64,000 bases of DNA from Nocardia asteroides. GTDB lineage: Bacteria; Actinomycetota; Actinomycetes; Mycobacteriales; Mycobacteriaceae. The stretch spans positions 5,136,001-5,200,000 of the forward strand of contig NZ_LR134352.1 in assembly GCF_900637185.1 (NCBI RefSeq), in the 5' to 3' direction. This document shows positions 41,210 through 53,034 of the stretch, piece by piece. The position numbers were made by a program, and so were the translations under genes. The number at the start of each line of letters is the position of its first letter. Within the stretch, counting starts at the first letter, position 1. Under the pieces are notes generated by a model. It saw nothing but the letters and a program-made list of their open reading frames with translations, did no database searches and was not told the origin of the DNA.

Positions 41210-41767
41210 CTAGTCCGGACCGGCGAGTACTTCCCGGGCCCGCATCAACGCGAAGCCGAGCAGATTGGCGCCCCGCCACCGCGCCGGATCCGCCGTCCTG
41301 GGATCGTCGGCCGCCAGCCCGATCCCCCAGATCGCGTCGACGGGACTGGCCTCGACCAGCACCCGCGAGCCGGTTCCGAGCAGATAGGTCCGCAGTGCCG
41401 GGTCCTGCCCGAACTTGGCCACATTGCCCGCGACCACGATCTCGAATCGGGCCCGCTCCCAGGCGTCGTCGTCGAAATCCCGGATCTGCCTGCCGAGCTT
41501 CTTGGCCTGGCTCGGATGCGCCGCGTCCAGTACCCGAGCCGCGATCCGCTCGTCTCCGAACAGCAGCGCCTTGCGCCACATCATGTAGTGCTCGGCACTG
41601 CCGAACCCGATCCCGTCGACCACGAATTCCGCGGGCCACCACTGACTCAGGCAACTGCTGCCGATCGCCCCGTCCCGTCGCGGCGCATGCCCCCAGAAAG
41701 CCAGATACTTCGGCGCGAGCCCCTCGGCGATCGCCCGGCGCAGCTGCTCGACAGATTCCACCACCAT
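41210..41767 (-). CDS. NADAR-family protein (YbiA-like)
   Basis: 185 residues. Recognisable by LAFWGHAPR near the start, CLSQWWPAEFVVDGIGFGSAEHYMMWRKALLF and the terminal GANLLGFALMRAREVL. NADAR proteins are ADP-ribose-related N-glycosidases; characterised relatives cleave riboflavin-pathway intermediates or ADP-ribosylated guanine. It stands alone on its strand. GGAGGGATC precedes ATG 41767. Confidence 0.88.
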   Translation of the reverse strand: MVVESVEQLRRAIAEGLAPKYLAFWGHAPRRDGAIGSSCLSQWWPAEFVVDGIGFGSAEHYMMWRKALLFGDERIAARVLDAAHPSQAKKLGRQIRDFDDDAWERARFEIVVAGNVAKFGQDPALRTYLLGTGSRVLVEASPVDAIWGIGLAADDPRTADPARWRGANLLGFALMRAREVLAGPD

Positions 41768-41845
41768 GATCCCTCCCCGTTTTGGTCACCAGAACCATAT
41801 ACCGGATGCAGGCTGTGCGCCAGCGGGATTCGCGGGTGTGGTCCG

Positions 41846-43069
41846 CTAGGCCAGGCGGGCCTCCGGGGTGGGGCCGGTGTGGAAGCTGCGGGCGATCATG
41901 GCCGACCGGAGTTGCCACAGGCCCGAGCCCTGGGTGGGGTCGAGACCGGTGAGCTGGGCGATGCGGCGCAGGCGGTAGTCGACGGTATTGGTGTGGATGT
42001 GCAGCAGGCGGGCGGTGCGCCTGCGGTTCATGTTGTTGGCGATGTGCACCCGCAGGGTCTGGAACAGCTCGGGGTGGCCGTCCAGCGGCGCCAGCAGTTC
42101 GCCGAGCCGGGCCCGGCCGGGGCCGGGGCGGGTGAGCTGGTATTCCAGCGCCAGGTCGCCGAACCGGTAGAGGCCGGGGGCGCAGTCGAGCCGTTCGACC
42201 ATGTCGAGCAGTTCGTGCGCGCGCTCGGCCGCCGACGGGATCTCCTCGGTGGACGCGGGCACGAGCGCGGCCGTGACCGCCACGTCCGCGGCCCGGGACA
42301 GCTGCGCCACCAGCGCGTCGAGCCCGTCGGCGTCGAGCAGGCCCGCCGGGATCAGCAGGGTGCCGCCGTCGACCGAGAGCAGCGACAGCACCTGGTCCCC
42401 GCCGTGCTGGGCCAGCGCCGCCTGCACCCGGCGCAACGCGCGCCGCGCCGCCACCGCGGCGTTGCCGCGGACGGGACCGGTGCCACGCCGCCGCCGGATC
42501 GCCAGCGCCAGCACCGAATACGCGTCGGCGACGGCGATGCCGCATTCGCGCGCCATGGTGACGGTCGGCTGCCCGGCCAGCAGCGCCGAGGTCAGCGTGT
42601 GCACGGCGGTGTGGTGCTCGCCGGCGATGTCGCGGTGTTCCTGGATGTAGGCGCGGGTGACGGTCGTACACAGCAGGTCCGAGATGGCCACGGCCCGGCG
42701 GAACCCGTCCACGAGGTCGGCGTGCGAGCCCGCCGCGGCGGTGTCGAACACCGCGTCGTAGCCGAGCCGGAAACCCTCGTGGAAGGCGTGCAGGATGGCG
42801 TCGATCGGGACACCCTCGCGGGCCCAGCCCGCCGCGGCGACCGAGAGCCGGTTCAGCCGCTCGGTCTCCTCGCGCCCGTCGAGCGTGCCGCCGACGATCT
42901 CCAGGCACAGCCGGGTGACGGCGGTGACGTCGCCGGAGATGGCGTCGCCGGGTAGCGTCCGGCAGGTCGCCACGGTGTCGACGAAGTGGGCGACCAGCCT
43001 GCCGGTCAACGTCCGGACATCGCGCAGCGGCTGCCACATCGTGGTGTCGTCCACGGGGAGGGTCATCAT
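41846..43069 (-). CDS. PucR-family helix-turn-helix regulator
   Basis: 407 residues. The C-terminal PucR/CdaR helix-turn-helix is clear: LRVHIANNMNRRRTARLLHIHTNTVDYRLRRI. A GGDEF-like mid domain (about 180-310) and an all-helical N-terminal RsbRD-like domain precede it. Regulators of this type control catabolic genes through unknown ligands. ATG 43069 follows AGGAG; the frame extends to 43168 but that part looks non-native. Divergent from the tetR gene. Confidence 0.88.
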   Translation of the reverse strand: MMTLPVDDTTMWQPLRDVRTLTGRLVAHFVDTVATCRTLPGDAISGDVTAVTRLCLEIVGGTLDGREETERLNRLSVAAAGWAREGVPIDAILHAFHEGFRLGYDAVFDTAAAGSHADLVDGFRRAVAISDLLCTTVTRAYIQEHRDIAGEHHTAVHTLTSALLAGQPTVTMARECGIAVADAYSVLALAIRRRRGTGPVRGNAAVAARRALRRVQAALAQHGGDQVLSLLSVDGGTLLIPAGLLDADGLDALVAQLSRAADVAVTAALVPASTEEIPSAAERAHELLDMVERLDCAPGLYRFGDLALEYQLTRPGPGRARLGELLAPLDGHPELFQTLRVHIANNMNRRRTARLLHIHTNTVDYRLRRIAQLTGLDPTQGSGLWQLRSAMIARSFHTGPTPEARLA

Positions 43070-43224
43070 CGTCGGCTCCTTCCACACCGGCCGGCGGCAC
43101 CGGCGGCGGTTCTGCTTCCGCAGTGTCTGCCCCAGTGATGGCCTACACTCCGGATCTTCTGTGATCATGACTCTAGGATGAGCAACTACTCACCTTCTAC
43201 TCCTCTTTCGACCGAGGTCATCGA

Positions 43225-43854
43225 ATGCCACCGCAAGCCGATAAGCAGCGCAAACGTCCCAAGCAGGATCGGGCGAAGGAAACCCGAACCCGCATTCTCG
43301 CCGTGTCCGCTCAGCTTTTCGGCAGTCGCGGCATCGGCAACACCTCGACCAATCGGATCGCCGCCGAGGCGGGCATGAGCATCGGCACCCTGTACCGCTA
43401 TTTCAGCGATCGGGACGAGATCGTCAAGGAGCTGACCGACGGACTGTTCTTGCAGGTCGAGGACAGCTACAGCAGACTGCTCACGGGCGCCGCCGACAAA
43501 CCGCCGCGCGACGCCGTCGCCGAGATCATCCGGATCGCGGTGGAGATCCTGGTGGCCAACGGGCCACTGGTGCGCGCCCTGGTCGCCGATCTGCACTTCT
43601 ACGGCAGCGGCATCCCGGAATTCGAGCCCCGACTGCGCATGATCATGAAGCTGTACCTGCTGCACCTGATCGGACCCACCACCGACATCGATATCGACAC
43701 CATGGCCTTCGTGGTGCTCAACGCCGGTTTCGCGACCGCGCTGCGCTCGGTCGAGATGGAGGACCAGGGCATGGACCGCGATGTGGTCGTCGAGCACACC
43801 GCCGACATGATCGGCGCCTGGATCGCCTCGCTCACCGAACCCGAAACGGTCTGA
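43225..43854 (+). CDS. TetR-family transcriptional regulator
   Basis: 209 residues. Helix-turn-helix in RIAAEAGMSIGTLYRYFSDRDEIV; the C-terminal half resembles TetR_C domains that bind small lipophilic ligands. Transcribed divergently from pucR with a 155-base gap that must hold both promoters. The target is unknown. No Shine-Dalgarno is visible before the ATG. Confidence 0.9.
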   Translation: MPPQADKQRKRPKQDRAKETRTRILAVSAQLFGSRGIGNTSTNRIAAEAGMSIGTLYRYFSDRDEIVKELTDGLFLQVEDSYSRLLTGAADKPPRDAVAEIIRIAVEILVANGPLVRALVADLHFYGSGIPEFEPRLRMIMKLYLLHLIGPTTDIDIDTMAFVVLNAGFATALRSVEMEDQGMDRDVVVEHTADMIGAWIASLTEPETV

Positions 43855-43860
43855 CCACGC

Positions 43861-43896
43861 ACAAGGGCCCGGATCCTGCCGGATCCGGGCCCTTGT
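43861..43896. terminator. Bidirectional terminator
   Basis: A perfect 16-bp stem (ACAAGGGCCCGGATCC and complement) with a TGCC loop, between tetR and the convergent DUF4189 gene. Confidence 0.9.
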
Positions 43897-43908
43897 CTTC
43901 CGGTGCGC

Positions 43909-44334
43909 TCAGCCCGCGTTGGCGGTGCACACCACCCGGACGGTCTCGGCGCCACTGAAGTTGGACGATCCGAAGTTGGCCAGGCGCGCGGTCGGGGTGA
44001 TCTCCGACAGCTTCTCGTACGCCGCCTGCTCGGCCTCGGCGCGGGTCGGGCGGCTCGCGACCGCGATCCCGTCCTCGCTCTCGACCAGCACGCCGCAGCC
44101 GTTGGCCCACGACAGCATGACCTGACAGTCGGACACACCGCAGCGGTCCAGCGCGACGGCCTCGGCGTCGGCGTAGCTCGCCTCGTTCACACCGACGCCG
44201 TACACCCATTCGGCGTCGCTCACCGCGAACGCCGCGTACAGGCCGTCGGCCTTGGCCGCACCGGCGCCGAACACCGAACCGGCCGTCAGACCCAGCGCGG
44301 CCACCGCGAAGGCGGCCTTACCCAGCAGACTCAT
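43909..44334 (-). CDS. Secreted DUF4189-family protein (2 of 3)
   Basis: 141 residues. Signal peptide (SLLGKAAFAVAALGLTAGSVFGAGAAKA) then YAAFAVSDAEWVYG, RCGVSDCQVMLSWANGCGVL and a terminal VVCTANAG, the DUF4189 disulfide pattern. GGAG is seven bases before ATG 44334. It lies 14 bases downstream of a close paralogue, so it arose by tandem duplication and is probably co-transcribed. Function is unknown. Confidence 0.85.
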   Translation of the reverse strand: MSLLGKAAFAVAALGLTAGSVFGAGAAKADGLYAAFAVSDAEWVYGVGVNEASYADAEAVALDRCGVSDCQVMLSWANGCGVLVESEDGIAVASRPTRAEAEQAAYEKLSEITPTARLANFGSSNFSGAETVRVVCTANAG

Positions 44335-44348
44335 CGAATTCTCCGCTC

Positions 44349-44777
44349 TCAGTTCGCGTTCGAGGTGCAAACGACCTCGACGACCTTGGTACCGCTGAGA
44401 TCGGACGAACCGAAGTTCGCCAGCTGAGCGACCGGAACACCCTGGGACAGCTTGTCGATGGCCTTGCGCACGGCCTCGCTGCGGTTGGGGCCCGACGCGG
44501 CGGCGACCCAGCCCTGGTCATTCCAGACCAGCGCGCCGCAGCCGTTGGCCCACGACACCATCACTTCGCAGTCGTCATAGCCGCACCGGGTCAGCGCCCG
44601 GTCCTTGGCCTCCTCGAAGCTCGGCCAGTCGAAGCTGGACTCGTAGGTCCAGTTCTCCTCGCTGAACGCGATCGCGCCGTGCAGGCTCTGCGCGTTCGCC
44701 GTACCGGCGCCGAAGATCGACCCCGCCGCAAGACCGAGCGCCGCGACGGCGACGCCGGCCTTACCTGTGAAACTCAT
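44349..44777 (-). CDS. Secreted DUF4189-family protein (3 of 3)
   Basis: 142 residues. Same layout as the neighbouring paralogue: signal peptide, HGAIAFSEENWTYE, RCGYDDCEVMVSWANGCGALV, and VVCTSNAN at the end. The two share long identical blocks (ANFGSS, SWANGCG) but differ in charge: this copy is more acidic and Trp-rich. First gene of the pair; GAGGAGATTTTCG precedes the ATG. Confidence 0.85.
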   Translation of the reverse strand: MSFTGKAGVAVAALGLAAGSIFGAGTANAQSLHGAIAFSEENWTYESSFDWPSFEEAKDRALTRCGYDDCEVMVSWANGCGALVWNDQGWVAAASGPNRSEAVRKAIDKLSQGVPVAQLANFGSSDLSGTKVVEVVCTSNAN

Positions 44778-44902
44778 TCGAAAATCTCCTCTGAAACCAG
44801 CTCCGGAATTCCGGAACCGCTAAGGGGACCACCGAATGTCGCCTCGCCGCAACTCGAATGGAGGGAATCACACCGGGCCCTACCCGCGCATCACCGGGAA
44901 AC

Positions 44903-44940
44903 ACCGCAGGCCCGGATCCGTGCGGATCCGGGCCTGCGGT
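44903..44940. terminator. Terminator of the suf operon
   Basis: ACCGCAGGCCCGGATC and its exact reverse complement form a 16-bp stem around a short loop, directly after the sufT stop codon in the leftward direction. Confidence 0.9.
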
Positions 44941-44953
44941 GCGGGTTCGGTGG

Positions 44954-45331
44954 CTAGACCGTGAAGCCGAGGGCGCGCAGCTGTTCGCGGCCGTCCTCGG
45001 TGATCTTGTCCGGGCCCCACGGGGGCATCCAGACCCAGTTGATCTTCAGGTCCTCGACCAGGCCGCTGCGCACCAGGGCGTTGCGGGACTGGTCCTCGAT
45101 GACGTCGGTCAGCGGACAGGCCGCCGAGGTCAGCGTCATGTCGAGGGTGGCGATGTTCTCCGCGTCGACCGACATGCCGTAGACCAGGCCGAGGTCGACC
45201 ACGTTGATGCCGAGCTCGGGGTCGACCACGTCGCGCATGGCCTCCTCGAGGTTCTCGAGATGCTCGATCTGCTCGGGCGTCAGCTCCACCTCGGGAGCGG
45301 CGGTCTCGGTGGCTTCGGGTGTCTCACTCAT
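44954..45331 (-). CDS. sufT: SufT/DUF59 iron-sulfur assembly protein
   Basis: 125 residues. MIP18/DUF59 fold: LEEAMRDVVDPELGINVVDLGLVYG, the reactive Cys in LTSAACPLTDVI and WVWMPPWGPDKITEDG. Last gene of the suf operon, equivalent to Rv1466; it helps mature Fe-S proteins. The ATG shares a base with the sufU stop (TGATG). Confidence 0.94.
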   Translation of the reverse strand: MSETPEATETAAPEVELTPEQIEHLENLEEAMRDVVDPELGINVVDLGLVYGMSVDAENIATLDMTLTSAACPLTDVIEDQSRNALVRSGLVEDLKINWVWMPPWGPDKITEDGREQLRALGFTV

Positions 45332-45807
45332 CACGCTTCCCCATTTCCCATGGCGGGCTTGGCCTCCTCGGCCGAGGCGATCTGCACGACGGCGTCCTTG
45401 AACGCCATCCAGCCCAGCAGCGCGCACTTCACGCGCGCCGGGTACTTCGCGACGCCGGCCAGGGCGATGCCGTCGCCGATCATGTCCTCGTCGCCGTCGA
45501 CGGTGCCGCGGCTGGAGATCATCTCGCTGTAGGAGTCGACCACCTTCAGCGCCTGCTGCACCGGCAGCCCGATCACCTGATCGGTGAGGATCGAGGTGGC
45601 GGCCTGGCTGATCGAGCAGCCCTGTCCGTCGTAGGACACATCGGCGATCTCGCCCGCGTCGTCGATGTTCACCCGCAGGGTCACCTCGTCACCGCAGGTC
45701 GGGTTCACGTGGTGCACTTCGGCACCGAACGGCTCCCGCAGCCCGCGGTGATGCGGGTGCTTGTAGTGGTCCAGGATCACTTCCTGGTACATCTGCTCCA
45801 TGCGCAT
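45331..45807 (-). CDS. sufU: SufU sulfur-transfer/scaffold protein
   Basis: 158 residues. Three conserved Cys positions: NPTCGD, GQGCSIS and RVKCALLGW, with Asp in the first motif, the Zn site of SufU. It accepts sulfur from SufS. Three bases separate it from the sufS stop; ATG 45801 is an alternative start. Confidence 0.94.
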   Translation of the reverse strand: MRMEQMYQEVILDHYKHPHHRGLREPFGAEVHHVNPTCGDEVTLRVNIDDAGEIADVSYDGQGCSISQAATSILTDQVIGLPVQQALKVVDSYSEMISSRGTVDGDEDMIGDGIALAGVAKYPARVKCALLGWMAFKDAVVQIASAEEAKPAMGNGEA

Positions 45808-45810
45808 GGT

Positions 45811-47860
<2,050 letters not shown>

Positions 47861-47896
47861 CGAATTCGAATTCCTTCGTGGGAAGTGAGAGGGGTG

Positions 47897-49075
47897 TCAG
47901 ATACCGACAGTGGCGAGCTCGGCCTCGATGGCCGCCTCCAGCCGCTCCCGGACCTCGGGGACCGCGATCTTCTGGATGATCTCGTGGAAGAAGCCACGCA
48001 CCACCAGGCGGCGGGCGACGTCTTCCGGAATGCCACGAGCGCGCAGGTAGAACAGCTGCTCGTCGTCGAACCGGCCGGTGGCGCTGGCGTGGCCGGCGCC
48101 GGCGATCTCGCCGGTCTCGATCTCCAGGTTCGGCACCGAGTCGGCGCGCGCGCCGTCGGTGAGCACCAGGTTGCGGTTGGCCTCGTAGGTGTCGGTGCCC
48201 TCGGCGGCCGCGCGGATCAGCACGTCGCCGACCCACACGGTGCGGGCATCGCCCTTGGCCGAGGCCGGATCACCCTGCAGCGCACCCTTGTACAGCACGT
48301 TGGACTTGCAGTTGGGCTCGGAGTGATCGACCAGCAGGCGCTGCTCGAAGTGCTCGCCCGCGTCGGCGAAGTACAGGCCGAACAGCTCGGCCTCGCCACC
48401 CGGACCGGCGTAGCGCACGGTGCCGGTGAGCCGGACCAGATCACCGCCGAGAGTGGCCGAGAAGTGGCGCACGGTGGCGTCGCGGCCCAGCTTCAGGTGA
48501 TGCGCGGTGGCGTGCACGGCGTCTTCGTTCCATTCCTGGACGGCGACGACGGTCAGCTTGGCGCTGTCTCCGAGCACGAATTCGACGTTCTCGGCGTAGG
48601 TGCCGCTGCCGCGCTGGTCCAGGACCACGGTGGCGGCGGCGAAGTTGCCCAGCCGGATCTGCAGGTGGCCGTAGGCGGTCCTGCCCTCGCCGGGACCGGT
48701 GACGGTGATCGTCACGGGCTCGGCGACCTCGGTCTCCGCGCCGACCGACACGACGGTCGCCGACTCGAAGCCCGAATAGGCCTGGGCGGCAACCCGATCG
48801 GCGGGGGTGCCCGCCTGACCGAGACGCGCGTCGGCGCGGTCGACGGTCTCGACGGTGACGCCCTCGACCGGGGTGACCTCGACGGTCGGCACACCGTCAC
48901 GCACGGCGGTGCCGTCGTGCAGGCCGCGCAGACGGCGCAGCGGGGTGAACCGCCACTCCTCGTCGCGGCCCGACGGGACCTCGAACGCGTTCACGTCGAA
49001 CGAGGTGAAGACCTCGCCCTTATTGATCGCGGGAATGCGAGCCTCGGCGGCCTCGGCAACGTTGTCCACGGCCAT
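47897..49075 (-). CDS. sufD: SufD scaffold subunit
   Basis: 392 residues. SufBD beta-helix core (LLVDHSEPNCKSNVLYKG, EIAGAGHASATGRFDDEQLFYLRARG). It pairs with SufB. The ATG shares a base with the sufB stop (TGATG). Confidence 0.96.
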   Translation of the reverse strand: MAVDNVAEAAEARIPAINKGEVFTSFDVNAFEVPSGRDEEWRFTPLRRLRGLHDGTAVRDGVPTVEVTPVEGVTVETVDRADARLGQAGTPADRVAAQAYSGFESATVVSVGAETEVAEPVTITVTGPGEGRTAYGHLQIRLGNFAAATVVLDQRGSGTYAENVEFVLGDSAKLTVVAVQEWNEDAVHATAHHLKLGRDATVRHFSATLGGDLVRLTGTVRYAGPGGEAELFGLYFADAGEHFEQRLLVDHSEPNCKSNVLYKGALQGDPASAKGDARTVWVGDVLIRAAAEGTDTYEANRNLVLTDGARADSVPNLEIETGEIAGAGHASATGRFDDEQLFYLRARGIPEDVARRLVVRGFFHEIIQKIAVPEVRERLEAAIEAELATVGI

Positions 49076-50511
49076 CAGCCGACGGCTCCTTCCATCTGCA
49101 GTTCGATCAGGCGGTTCAGCTCGAGGGCGTATTCCATCGGCAGTTCCTTGGCGATGGGCTCGACGAAGCCGCGCACCACCATCGCCATCGCCTCGTCCTC
49201 GGTGAGACCGCGGCTCATCAGGTAGAACAGCTGGTCCTCGGACACCTTGGAGACGGTGGCCTCGTGGCCCATGGTGACGTCGTCCTCGCGGATGTCGACG
49301 TAGGGGTAGGTGTCGGAGCGGCTGATCGTGTCGACCAGCAGCGCGTCACACTTCACGGTCGACTTGGAGCCGTGGGCGCCCTTGTTCACCTGCACCAGAC
49401 CGCGGTACGACGCGCGCCCGCCGCCGCGCGCCACCGACTTCGACACGATGGTCGAGGAGGTGTGCGGGGCCAGGTGCAGCATCTTGGCGCCGGTGTCCTG
49501 GTGCTGGCCGACGCCGGCGAACGCGACCGAGAGCACCTCGCCGTGCGCGTGCTCACCGGTCATCCAGACCGCCGGGTACTTCATGGTGACCTTGGAGCCG
49601 ATGTTGCCGTCGACCCACTCCATGGTGGCGCCCGCCTCGGCCTTGGCCCGCTTGGTGACCAGGTTGTAGACGTTGTTCGACCAGTTCTGGATGGTCGTGT
49701 AGCGGCAGCGGCCGCCCTTCTTCACGATGATCTCGACGACCGCGGAGTGCAGCGAGTCGGACTTGTAGATCGGCGCGGTGCAGCCCTCGACGTAGTGGAC
49801 GTAGGCGTCCTCGTCGACGATGATCAGCGTCCGCTCGAACTGGCCCATGTTCTCGGTGTTGATCCGGAAGTAGGCCTGCAGCGGGATGTCGACGTGCACG
49901 CCCGGCGGCACGTAGATGAACGAACCGCCCGACCACACGGCGGTGTTGAGCGCGGAGAACTTGTTGTCGCCGGCGGGGATCACCGAGCCGAAGTACTCCT
50001 GGAAGATCTCCGGGTGCTCCTTGAGCGCGGTGTCGGTGTCGAGGAAGATGACGCCCTGCTTCTCCAGGTCCTCACGGATGGAGTGGTAGACGACCTCGGA
50101 CTCGTACTGCGCGGCGACACCGGAGACGAGGCGCTGCTTCTCGGCCTCGGGGATGCCCAGCTTGTCGTAGGTGTTCTTGATGTCCTCGGGCAGGTCTTCC
50201 CAGCTCTCGGCCTGCTTCTCGGACGAGCGCACGAAGTACTTGATGTTGTCGAAGTCGATGCCGTCGAGGTTGGAACCCCAGTTCGGCATGGGCTTGCGAT
50301 CGAAGATGCGCAGCGCCTTGAGGCGGATGTCGAGCATCCACTCCGGCTCGTTCTTCTTGGCCGAGATGTCGCGAACGACAGCTTCCGACAGGCCGCGTTG
50401 CGCGCTGGCACCGGCCACATCCGAATCGGCCCAGCCGTAACCGTAGTTGCCCAGCGAGGCGATGGTCTCGTCCTGGGTCAGCGGTTGCACCTGGTCGGTG
50501 GTCGTCGTCAT
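49075..50511 (-). CDS. sufB: SufB Fe-S scaffold subunit
   Basis: 478 residues, continuous and of normal size; unlike M. tuberculosis SufB it has no intein. Conserved [20 protein letters not shown] and [12 protein letters not shown] cysteines are present. ATG 50511 overlaps the sufR stop (ATGA). Confidence 0.97.
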   Translation of the reverse strand: MTTTTDQVQPLTQDETIASLGNYGYGWADSDVAGASAQRGLSEAVVRDISAKKNEPEWMLDIRLKALRIFDRKPMPNWGSNLDGIDFDNIKYFVRSSEKQAESWEDLPEDIKNTYDKLGIPEAEKQRLVSGVAAQYESEVVYHSIREDLEKQGVIFLDTDTALKEHPEIFQEYFGSVIPAGDNKFSALNTAVWSGGSFIYVPPGVHVDIPLQAYFRINTENMGQFERTLIIVDEDAYVHYVEGCTAPIYKSDSLHSAVVEIIVKKGGRCRYTTIQNWSNNVYNLVTKRAKAEAGATMEWVDGNIGSKVTMKYPAVWMTGEHAHGEVLSVAFAGVGQHQDTGAKMLHLAPHTSSTIVSKSVARGGGRASYRGLVQVNKGAHGSKSTVKCDALLVDTISRSDTYPYVDIREDDVTMGHEATVSKVSEDQLFYLMSRGLTEDEAMAMVVRGFVEPIAKELPMEYALELNRLIELQMEGAVG

Positions 50512-51302
50512 TCGGCACTCCTTCCGGAGTCGTTCGTTCGTTCCGTCGCGGGCTGTGCGGCGGATGGGGTGGACGCTGCCTTGGGCAGCGCGACCAGCGG
50601 TACGTGGGTGGTACAGGCGCAATCGCCGTTGGCGATGGTCGCAAGTCGTTGGACGTGGGTGCCGAGCAGGTCCCGGAAAGCGTCCAGTTCGGCCTCGCAC
50701 AGCTGCGGGAATTCCTCGGCCACGTGGGCCACCGGGCAGTGGTGCTGGCAGATCTGCACACCGGCACCGACCTGGCGGGTGGTGGCGGCGAAGCCGGCGT
50801 CGGCGAACGCCTCGGCGATCTCCTCCACCTTGGCCTCGATCCGGGGGGCGGTGTGCTCGGCGACCGGCTCGATGCCGTCGACGATGGTGCGCACCCGCCT
50901 GCGGGCGAACTCGGTGATCGCGGCGTCGCCACCGATCTCGCCGAGCTGACGGATCGCCGCCCCGGCCAGGTCGTCGTAGGCGTGACCGAGATTGCCGCGG
51001 CCCGCCGCGGTGAGCTGGTACTGCTTGGCCGGACGGCCGCGGCCCTTCTGCTGCCACGGCGCCGACCGGCTCGCCCGCGCCTGACCCGCATCGATGAGCG
51101 CGTCGAGGTGCCTGCGCACGCCCGCGGGCGCGAGCCCGAGCGCGGTGCCGATGGCGGTCGCGGTGATCGGCCCGTCTTCGAGCAGCAGCTGGACGATGGC
51201 CGCCCGGGTCTGCCCCTCGTGTCCGGGCGCGGCCGAGGTCAGGGCGCCGGTCGTCTTACGACCGGTCCCGTCCACGCCTGTCCGCAAACCCACGGTTTTC
51301 AC
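50508..51302 (-). CDS. sufR: SufR iron-sulfur-responsive repressor
   Basis: 264 residues. N-terminal winged helix ([26 protein letters not shown]), and C-terminal cysteines for a [4Fe-4S] cluster in [17 protein letters not shown] and GDCACTTH. With a cluster bound it represses the suf operon, of which it is the first gene. GTG 51302 has a short leader; TTAGAT (51338-51333 on the minus strand) fits a -10. Confidence 0.95.
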   Translation of the reverse strand: MKTVGLRTGVDGTGRKTTGALTSAAPGHEGQTRAAIVQLLLEDGPITATAIGTALGLAPAGVRRHLDALIDAGQARASRSAPWQQKGRGRPAKQYQLTAAGRGNLGHAYDDLAGAAIRQLGEIGGDAAITEFARRRVRTIVDGIEPVAEHTAPRIEAKVEEIAEAFADAGFAATTRQVGAGVQICQHHCPVAHVAEEFPQLCEAELDAFRDLLGTHVQRLATIANGDCACTTHVPLVALPKAASTPSAAQPATERTNDSGRSAE

Positions 51303-51326
51303 AACACCAGTGTGGCGGAATTACTT

Positions 51327-51344
51327 CCCTAAATCTAATAAGGG
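51327..51344. promoter_or_regulatory. Likely SufR autoregulatory site
   Basis: CCCTAAATCTAATAAGGG is an imperfect inverted repeat (CCCT/AGGG ends) that covers the probable -10 of the suf operon, in an AT-rich patch just upstream of sufR. This placement suits autorepression. Confidence 0.5.
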
Positions 51345-51478
51345 TCACCTTGGCAAGGGTGCCCTGACCTGGGCTGTCGCCGTGTCGGTCACCGGCACGC
51401 CGGGTAAAACCCCAGGTACCGCCCGCGGCGCCGGATCCGTTCGGGGCGGCGGGGTGACCCATCGCACAGCGCGTGAAC

Positions 51479-52960
51479 CTACCGCGGGGGTAGCGGTTCG
51501 GTCGCCGGACCCTCCAGGACCGCGCCGTCCGGCCCGAACCGGGATCCGTGCAGCGGGCAGTCCCAGGTCCGTTCGGCGTCGTTCCAGCGGACGATGCCGT
51601 GCAGGTGCGGGCACACCGCCGACACCGCGGTGGTCACGCCGTCGACGGTGGACACGGCGGTGGGGTGCAGTCCGCGCCGTTCGATCCGGCCGCAGCCTTC
51701 CCGCGGCACGCCGTGCTCCCCCGGGCCGAGCAAGCCCAGCCACCCGGTCGACAGGTACCTGGCCACCGCGGCGTTGGCCTTCGTGCCCGCCACGATCGAG
51801 GTCACCTCGTCGGGCCGCCAGGTCGACAGCGTCCTGGTCCACGGCGGCCGCTTGCCGGTGATCCGCCCGGCCAGGGCCAGCGCCGCGGCGGCGCCGTTGG
51901 TCAGCCCCCACTTCGCCAAACCGGTGGCGACCAGGACCTCGTCGCGGCCGGGCACCAGCGGGCCGACGTAGGGCAGTTCGCCGACGGGGTGGTAGTCCTG
52001 CGCCGACCAGCGGCTGAGCGGTTCGGCGCCGGGGAACCAGCGCCGGGTCCAGTCCAGCACCTCCCGGGCGTGGGCGTTCGCGGAGTCCGCCCGGCCCACC
52101 TCGTGGCCGCTGCCGCCGACGAACAGCACGTCACCGTCGGTGTCGGGGAACACCCGCAGGGAACGGGTGGGCTGCCCGGCGCTCAGGTACATCTCCTGCG
52201 GCACCGGGCCCGGCACGCGGAAGGCCGCCAGATAGGAGCGTTGCGCGGTGAGGCGGGCGAAGAAGCCGCCGCGGTCGAAGATCGGGGTGCCGGTGGCCAC
52301 GACGACGTCGGCGGCCCGCACCTCGCCGTGTTCGGTGCCGATCACCACCTCGCCGTCGCGATGGCGCAGGCTCTGCGCGCGGGTGGATTCGAAGATCGGC
52401 GCGCCGTGCGCCTCGACGTCGGCGGCGAGGGCGGCCAGCAGCGCCATCGGATCCACCTGGGCCTGCTCGCGCAGCCGCACCGCGCCGTACGCGGGGAAGG
52501 GGACGTCGAGATCGTCGACGAATTCGGTGGGCAGCCCCGCCGCCCGGGTGGCCTCGAATTCCGCTCGTACGGCGGCGATCTCGGACGTGTCCTGCGCGTA
52601 GGTGAGCGCGGACACCCGCTGGGTGTCGATGTCGTGGCCCGCGCAGAAGTTCAGCAGCCAGTCCAGGCCGTCGATGTTCGCCGCGAGGTACCGCGACAGG
52701 ATCGCGCTGCCGTGCCTGCTCGCGATCCGCTGCCCCCGCGTGCCCTGCAGCAGCGAGATCTTGGCGGTGGAGGCGGCCGTGGTGCCCGCCCCGACCCGTC
52801 TCGCCTCGACCACCGCCACCTCGCGGCCCGCCTCGGCGAGCAGCAACGCGGTGGCCAGGCCCACCAGGCCGCCGCCGAGGACGACGGTCTCGTACCGGGA
52901 GCCGGGGGTCAGCCGCAATCGGGCGGGGACCTCGGCGTCGTGCAACCAGAAGGACGTCAT
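51479..52960 (-). CDS. FAD-dependent oxidoreductase fused to a Rieske [2Fe-2S] domain
   Basis: 493 residues. A DAO-type flavin domain (ETVVLGGGLVGLATALLLAEAG, and VLVATGLAKWGLTNGAAA near residue 360) is followed by a C-terminal Rieske domain with SAVCPHLHGIVRWN and WDCPLHGSRF supplying the Cys-His pairs. The layout matches proteins annotated as FAD/Rieske oxidoreductases in soil bacteria; the substrate is unknown. ATG 52960 has only a weak binding site. It stands alone between suf and the rhomboid gene. Confidence 0.9.
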   Translation of the reverse strand: MTSFWLHDAEVPARLRLTPGSRYETVVLGGGLVGLATALLLAEAGREVAVVEARRVGAGTTAASTAKISLLQGTRGQRIASRHGSAILSRYLAANIDGLDWLLNFCAGHDIDTQRVSALTYAQDTSEIAAVRAEFEATRAAGLPTEFVDDLDVPFPAYGAVRLREQAQVDPMALLAALAADVEAHGAPIFESTRAQSLRHRDGEVVIGTEHGEVRAADVVVATGTPIFDRGGFFARLTAQRSYLAAFRVPGPVPQEMYLSAGQPTRSLRVFPDTDGDVLFVGGSGHEVGRADSANAHAREVLDWTRRWFPGAEPLSRWSAQDYHPVGELPYVGPLVPGRDEVLVATGLAKWGLTNGAAAALALAGRITGKRPPWTRTLSTWRPDEVTSIVAGTKANAAVARYLSTGWLGLLGPGEHGVPREGCGRIERRGLHPTAVSTVDGVTTAVSAVCPHLHGIVRWNDAERTWDCPLHGSRFGPDGAVLEGPATEPLPPR

Positions 52961-53034
52961 GCCCCGGTCATAGCCCCGTTGCGGCAACCGAAACGGCCGC
53001 GCGGGGGCCGGGCCGACCGTGGCACGATGGCAGG

